Positions 61,292 to 64,000 of a DNA stretch of 64,000 nucleotides are shown one piece after another. A program made the translations under genes and the position numbers. Position 1 is the first letter of the stretch; the number at the start of each line of letters is the position of its first letter. The stretch comes from Stenotrophomonas panacihumi (GTDB lineage: Bacteria; Pseudomonadota; Gammaproteobacteria; Xanthomonadales; Xanthomonadaceae): positions 1 through 64,000 of the forward strand of contig NZ_LLXU01000067.1 of NCBI RefSeq assembly GCF_001431645.1, in the 5' to 3' direction. The notes under the pieces were generated by a model. The model was not told the origin of the DNA. It did no database searches and saw nothing but the letters and a program-made list of their open reading frames with translations.

Positions 61292-62385
61292 TCAAGTCCG
61301 CCATGACAACAACACTGCTGTTGTGCCTCGCATCCAACGCGAAGGCGGGTCCTGATGGTGCGTTCCTCTGCGACAGCCAGGCGCCCTACGATTTCCTCAC
61401 CGCCGACATTCACGGCTATCAACGATTCGGCATTTTCAGGTCGGGAAAACCACTCGCAGATAGCCAAGCCGGCGCACTGGTGGCGGGCCAAGGCGTAAAG
61501 GCAAACTCCGCCGAAGGCCTCATCCTGGTGCCGACCGAAGCTGCCGGAAAGGGCCAGATTGAGCTGCGCAAGGGCGGAAAGCTCCTGAAGCGCATCCCGG
61601 GATGGCTGAACGAGTGGGCGGGATGGCGTTCGGGCGAGCAGGAAAAATTCATGTTCGTTGTCTGGAACGGTGATCCCGACGCACCATTGACCCTCAAGAC
61701 CTGGAAGACCCGTTACGTGGTAGACGGCAACGGCCATGTCCTCGTCGAGCAGCACTACGAGGGCTTCACCGACAGCGAGAACGGCGACCCGTTGCTGAGC
61801 TTTTCCGCGGACGGAAGGGCGCTGTTCGAATTGGCGAACGAGGACCAGCCGACGCGATCCAAGAAGATCTTCGATGCGAACGACCTGCTCCAGGTCGGCG
61901 AGGTGGTAGGGCCCGAGCATCCACCGATCACCCAGCTCCAGATGCTCTCTTCCGACGACGGCTACGCTATCGCGGGACACCGATTGCATCGGATACGCAA
62001 TGGAAGGCTGGAAGACACGGGCCTTCCGCCCTCATTCAAAGCACAGACGATCAGCATGGACAATCGCTCGAACAGGATCCTGGTCGAAGGCGAAGGGGAT
62101 TTCGTCGTCATGGACATGGCCGGCCACCTGCTGTTCCGCCACGGCGCCAGTGTTGCGCCTGGTACCGCCGGGCCCCAATGGATGCGGGCAAAGCTCGCGA
62201 TCGATGGCAGCGTGGCCTTCGTGCGCGACGCCGCCTCGCTGGTCGCTGTGCGCACACGAAAGTCCGGCTATGCAGAGGAACGCATGGTTCCGCTGGACGC
62301 CGATGACTGGACCCGGTTGGCCTGCCTCACTCCCCGCAGCGCCGCGTTGATGATCGACGACAAACCCGTACTAGTGAAGTTCTGA
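61288..62385 (+). CDS. Exported protein of unknown function
   Basis: I do not recognise a family. The 365-residue product has a signal peptide (MIKSAMTTTLLLCLASNAKA, cleavage before GPDG) and no lipobox. The rest is mostly beta-rich, with several blocks of a sheet-turn-sheet type (LLSFSADGRALFELAN, DGYAIAGHRLHRIRNG, GDFVVMDMAGHLLFRHG) that suggest a beta-propeller-like fold. ATG 61288 overlaps the M23 stop (ATGA) and has GGGA 8 bases upstream, so the two genes are translationally coupled. The base composition is visibly less GC-rich than the neighbours. Could be a partner or inhibitor of the peptidase, which is speculation. Confidence 0.7.
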   Translation: MIKSAMTTTLLLCLASNAKAGPDGAFLCDSQAPYDFLTADIHGYQRFGIFRSGKPLADSQAGALVAGQGVKANSAEGLILVPTEAAGKGQIELRKGGKLLKRIPGWLNEWAGWRSGEQEKFMFVVWNGDPDAPLTLKTWKTRYVVDGNGHVLVEQHYEGFTDSENGDPLLSFSADGRALFELANEDQPTRSKKIFDANDLLQVGEVVGPEHPPITQLQMLSSDDGYAIAGHRLHRIRNGRLEDTGLPPSFKAQTISMDNRSNRILVEGEGDFVVMDMAGHLLFRHGASVAPGTAGPQWMRAKLAIDGSVAFVRDAASLVAVRTRKSGYAEERMVPLDADDWTRLACLTPRSAALMIDDKPVLVKF

Positions 62386-62428
62386 AGCACCCGGCGCGCG
62401 CGGTTTCGTCGTCCGCGTGCGCTGGCTC

Positions 62429-64000
62429 TCAACACCCCAACACCACCCGCGCCGCATTGTGCCCCGGCGCGCCGGTCACCCCGCCGCCGGGATGCGTACC
62501 CGAGCCGCACAGGAACAGCCCGTCGATCGCACCGCGATACCCCGCCTGCCCCAGCATGGGCCGCGCACTGAACAACTGGTTGAGGCTCAGCGCGCCGTGG
62601 AAGATATCGCCACCGATGAGCCCGAACGTGCGCTCCAGGTCCAGCGGCGTCAGCACCTGCCGCCCCAGCACGGAAGCCGCGAATCCCGGCGCATGCCGTT
62701 CGACCGTGGCGATCATCAAATCCGCCACTTCCTCGCGATGGTCGTCCCAGCTGCGCCCGTCCGGCAGCTGCGGGGCGACGTGCTGGCAGAACAGGCTCGC
62801 CACGTGGTGCCCGGGCGGCGCGAGCGAATCGTCCAGCGTGCTGGGAATCAGCATCTCCACCACCGGCTCGCGCGACCAGCCGAAGTCGTGCGCGTCGCGC
62901 CACGCGCGGTCCATGTACGCCAGGCTCGGCGCGATGATGATGCCGGCGGTGAGGTGGTCGCCCTCGCCCGGCAGCACGCTGAAATCCGGCAGCCGCGAGA
63001 GCGCCACGTTCATGCGCAGCGTGCCCGAGCCGCAGCGCCAGTTCGCCATGCGTTCGCGCGTGGCCTCGGGCACGTGGGCCGGGTCGATGAGGCGTTCGTA
63101 CAGCAGTTTCGGGTTGACGTTGGCCACCACCGCGCGCGCTTCGATGCGCTCGTCCTGATCGGTGACCACGCCCACCGCGCGCCCGTCGCGCACGAGCACT
63201 TCGCGCACGCCGGCCCCGGTGCGGATCTCCACGCCGCGCTCGCGGCAGCAGGCGGCCATAGCCTGGGTGATCGCCCCCATGCCGCCGATCGCGTGGCCCC
63301 ATGCGCCCTTGACCCCGTTGCTCTCGCCGAAGACGTGGTGCAGCAGCACGTAGGCCGTGCCGGGCGCGTACGGGCTGGCGTAGTTGCCGACGATGCCGTC
63401 GAAGCCGAAAAGCGCCTTGATCGGCGCGCTTTCGAACCAGCGGTCGAGATACTCGGCGGCGGAAATGGTGAACAGGTCGAGCAGTTCCTGCCGCAAGCCA
63501 GCCGGCAACGCATGCAAGCGGCGGCCGAGCCGGCCGGCGCGCAGCAGTTCCGGCAGCGCCGCCCACCAGCCGTTGTCGGTGATGTTCGGCGGCGGCGCCA
63601 GCGCCAGCACGCGCAACACGTCGGCCAGCTGCTCCAGCCGCGCTTCGTAGGCGGGCAGGCGTTCGGCATCGCGGCGGGAGAACTTCGCCACTTCCTCGCG
63701 CGTGCGTCCGCCGCCGGCCAGCAGGTAGCCCGACTCGCCCAGCGGCAGGAAATTGTTGATCCGCCGCGGCACCACGCGCAGGCCGTGGCGCGGCAGGTCG
63801 AGGTCGGCGATGACCTTGGGCTGCAGCAGCGACACCGTGTAGGAGGCGACCGAATTGCGGAAGCCGGGGTGGAAGGTCTCGGTGACCGCCGCCCCGCCCA
63901 CCACCTCGCGCTTCTCCAGCACGAGCACCTTGCGGCCGGCGGCGGCCAGGTAGGCGGCGCAGGTCAGGCCGTTGTGGCCGGCACCGATGATCAAGGCGTC
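62429..64000 (-). CDS. Phytoene-dehydrogenase-like FAD oxidoreductase (partial)
   Basis: This is an amine-oxidase-fold flavoprotein of the PYROXD2/CrtI-like family. The frame enters from the window end as DALIIGAGHNGLTCAAYLA, the dinucleotide-binding GxGxxG, followed by VLEKREVVGGAAVTE. It ends with FLCGSGTHPGGGVTGAPGHNA, the second FAD-binding signature of the family. At least 523 residues are present; only the first few are missing, as the start codon lies past 64000. The substrate is unknown; no carotenoid genes are nearby. Confidence 0.88.
   Translation of the reverse strand, partial: DALIIGAGHNGLTCAAYLAAAGRKVLVLEKREVVGGAAVTETFHPGFRNSVASYTVSLLQPKVIADLDLPRHGLRVVPRRINNFLPLGESGYLLAGGGRTREEVAKFSRRDAERLPAYEARLEQLADVLRVLALAPPPNITDNGWWAALPELLRAGRLGRRLHALPAGLRQELLDLFTISAAEYLDRWFESAPIKALFGFDGIVGNYASPYAPGTAYVLLHHVFGESNGVKGAWGHAIGGMGAITQAMAACCRERGVEIRTGAGVREVLVRDGRAVGVVTDQDERIEARAVVANVNPKLLYERLIDPAHVPEATRERMANWRCGSGTLRMNVALSRLPDFSVLPGEGDHLTAGIIIAPSLAYMDRAWRDAHDFGWSREPVVEMLIPSTLDDSLAPPGHHVASLFCQHVAPQLPDGRSWDDHREEVADLMIATVERHAPGFAASVLGRQVLTPLDLERTFGLIGGDIFHGALSLNQLFSARPMLGQAGYRGAIDGLFLCGSGTHPGGGVTGAPGHNAARVVLGC

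Overview
The window is a GC-rich (roughly two-thirds G+C by eye), densely coding piece of a gammaproteobacterial chromosome. Gene order, protein style and a REP-like repeat with core GCGGCTTCAGCCGCGACC point to the Xanthomonadaceae (Lysobacteraceae), a Lysobacter/Luteimonas/Pseudoxanthomonas/Xanthomonas-like organism; the genus cannot be fixed from the sequence alone. There is no prophage, insertion sequence, CRISPR array or rRNA operon.

Left third (about 0.1-31 kb), nearly all on the minus strand. Read in the direction of transcription this is accD-glmM, [two plus-strand glycan genes and a 2-oxoglutarate oxygenase], tpiA-secG-tRNA-Leu(GAG)-nuoABCDEFGHIJKLMN-tRNA-fMet-[CBS protein]-rimP-nusA-infB-rbfA-truB-rpsO-pnp. 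This is the classical gammaproteobacterial glmM-(tpiA)-secG-leuU-metY-rimP-nusA-infB-rbfA-truB-rpsO-pnp neighbourhood, with the whole respiratory complex I operon placed between the two tRNA genes. It combines translation initiation, ribosome maturation, transcription elongation control and RNA decay with the proton-pumping NADH dehydrogenase. Terminators lie after rpsO, pnp and the tRNA-fMet gene. rimP has a leader of about 240 nt with its own predicted promoter and a strong hairpin.

Middle (about 29-46 kb). trpB-trpA-accD-glmM run on the minus strand, divergent from a TrpI-like LysR regulator whose operator and overlapping promoters can be read in the intergenic DNA. Then come trpF-truA-fimV-asd and prmB-aroC-hydroxyacid dehydrogenase, all on the minus strand: amino-acid biosynthesis, tRNA and ribosomal-protein modification, and a pole/pilus organiser. 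A copper chaperone (SCO) gene is translationally coupled to phosphatidylserine decarboxylase on the plus strand. A murein lytic transglycosylase follows.

Right third (about 46-64 kb). This holds a HerA-like ATPase, a convergent pair of membrane proteins with soluble helical-repeat tails (one a rhomboid protease), greB, rimO, a dienelactone hydrolase/HIT pair, dcd and an Mrp/ApbC ATPase. After these come a large TonB-dependent receptor convergent with a TPR-sulfotransferase, a lower-GC patch with an apparently frameshifted M23 peptidase coupled to an unknown exported protein, and a phytoene-dehydrogenase-like oxidoreductase cut by the window end.

The best candidates for a second look are the TrpI regulatory region, the rimP leader, the M23/exported-protein pair, the rhomboid pair and the REP-like repeats. 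No wholly new system is demonstrated. Bases 1-79 hold nothing I can assign.
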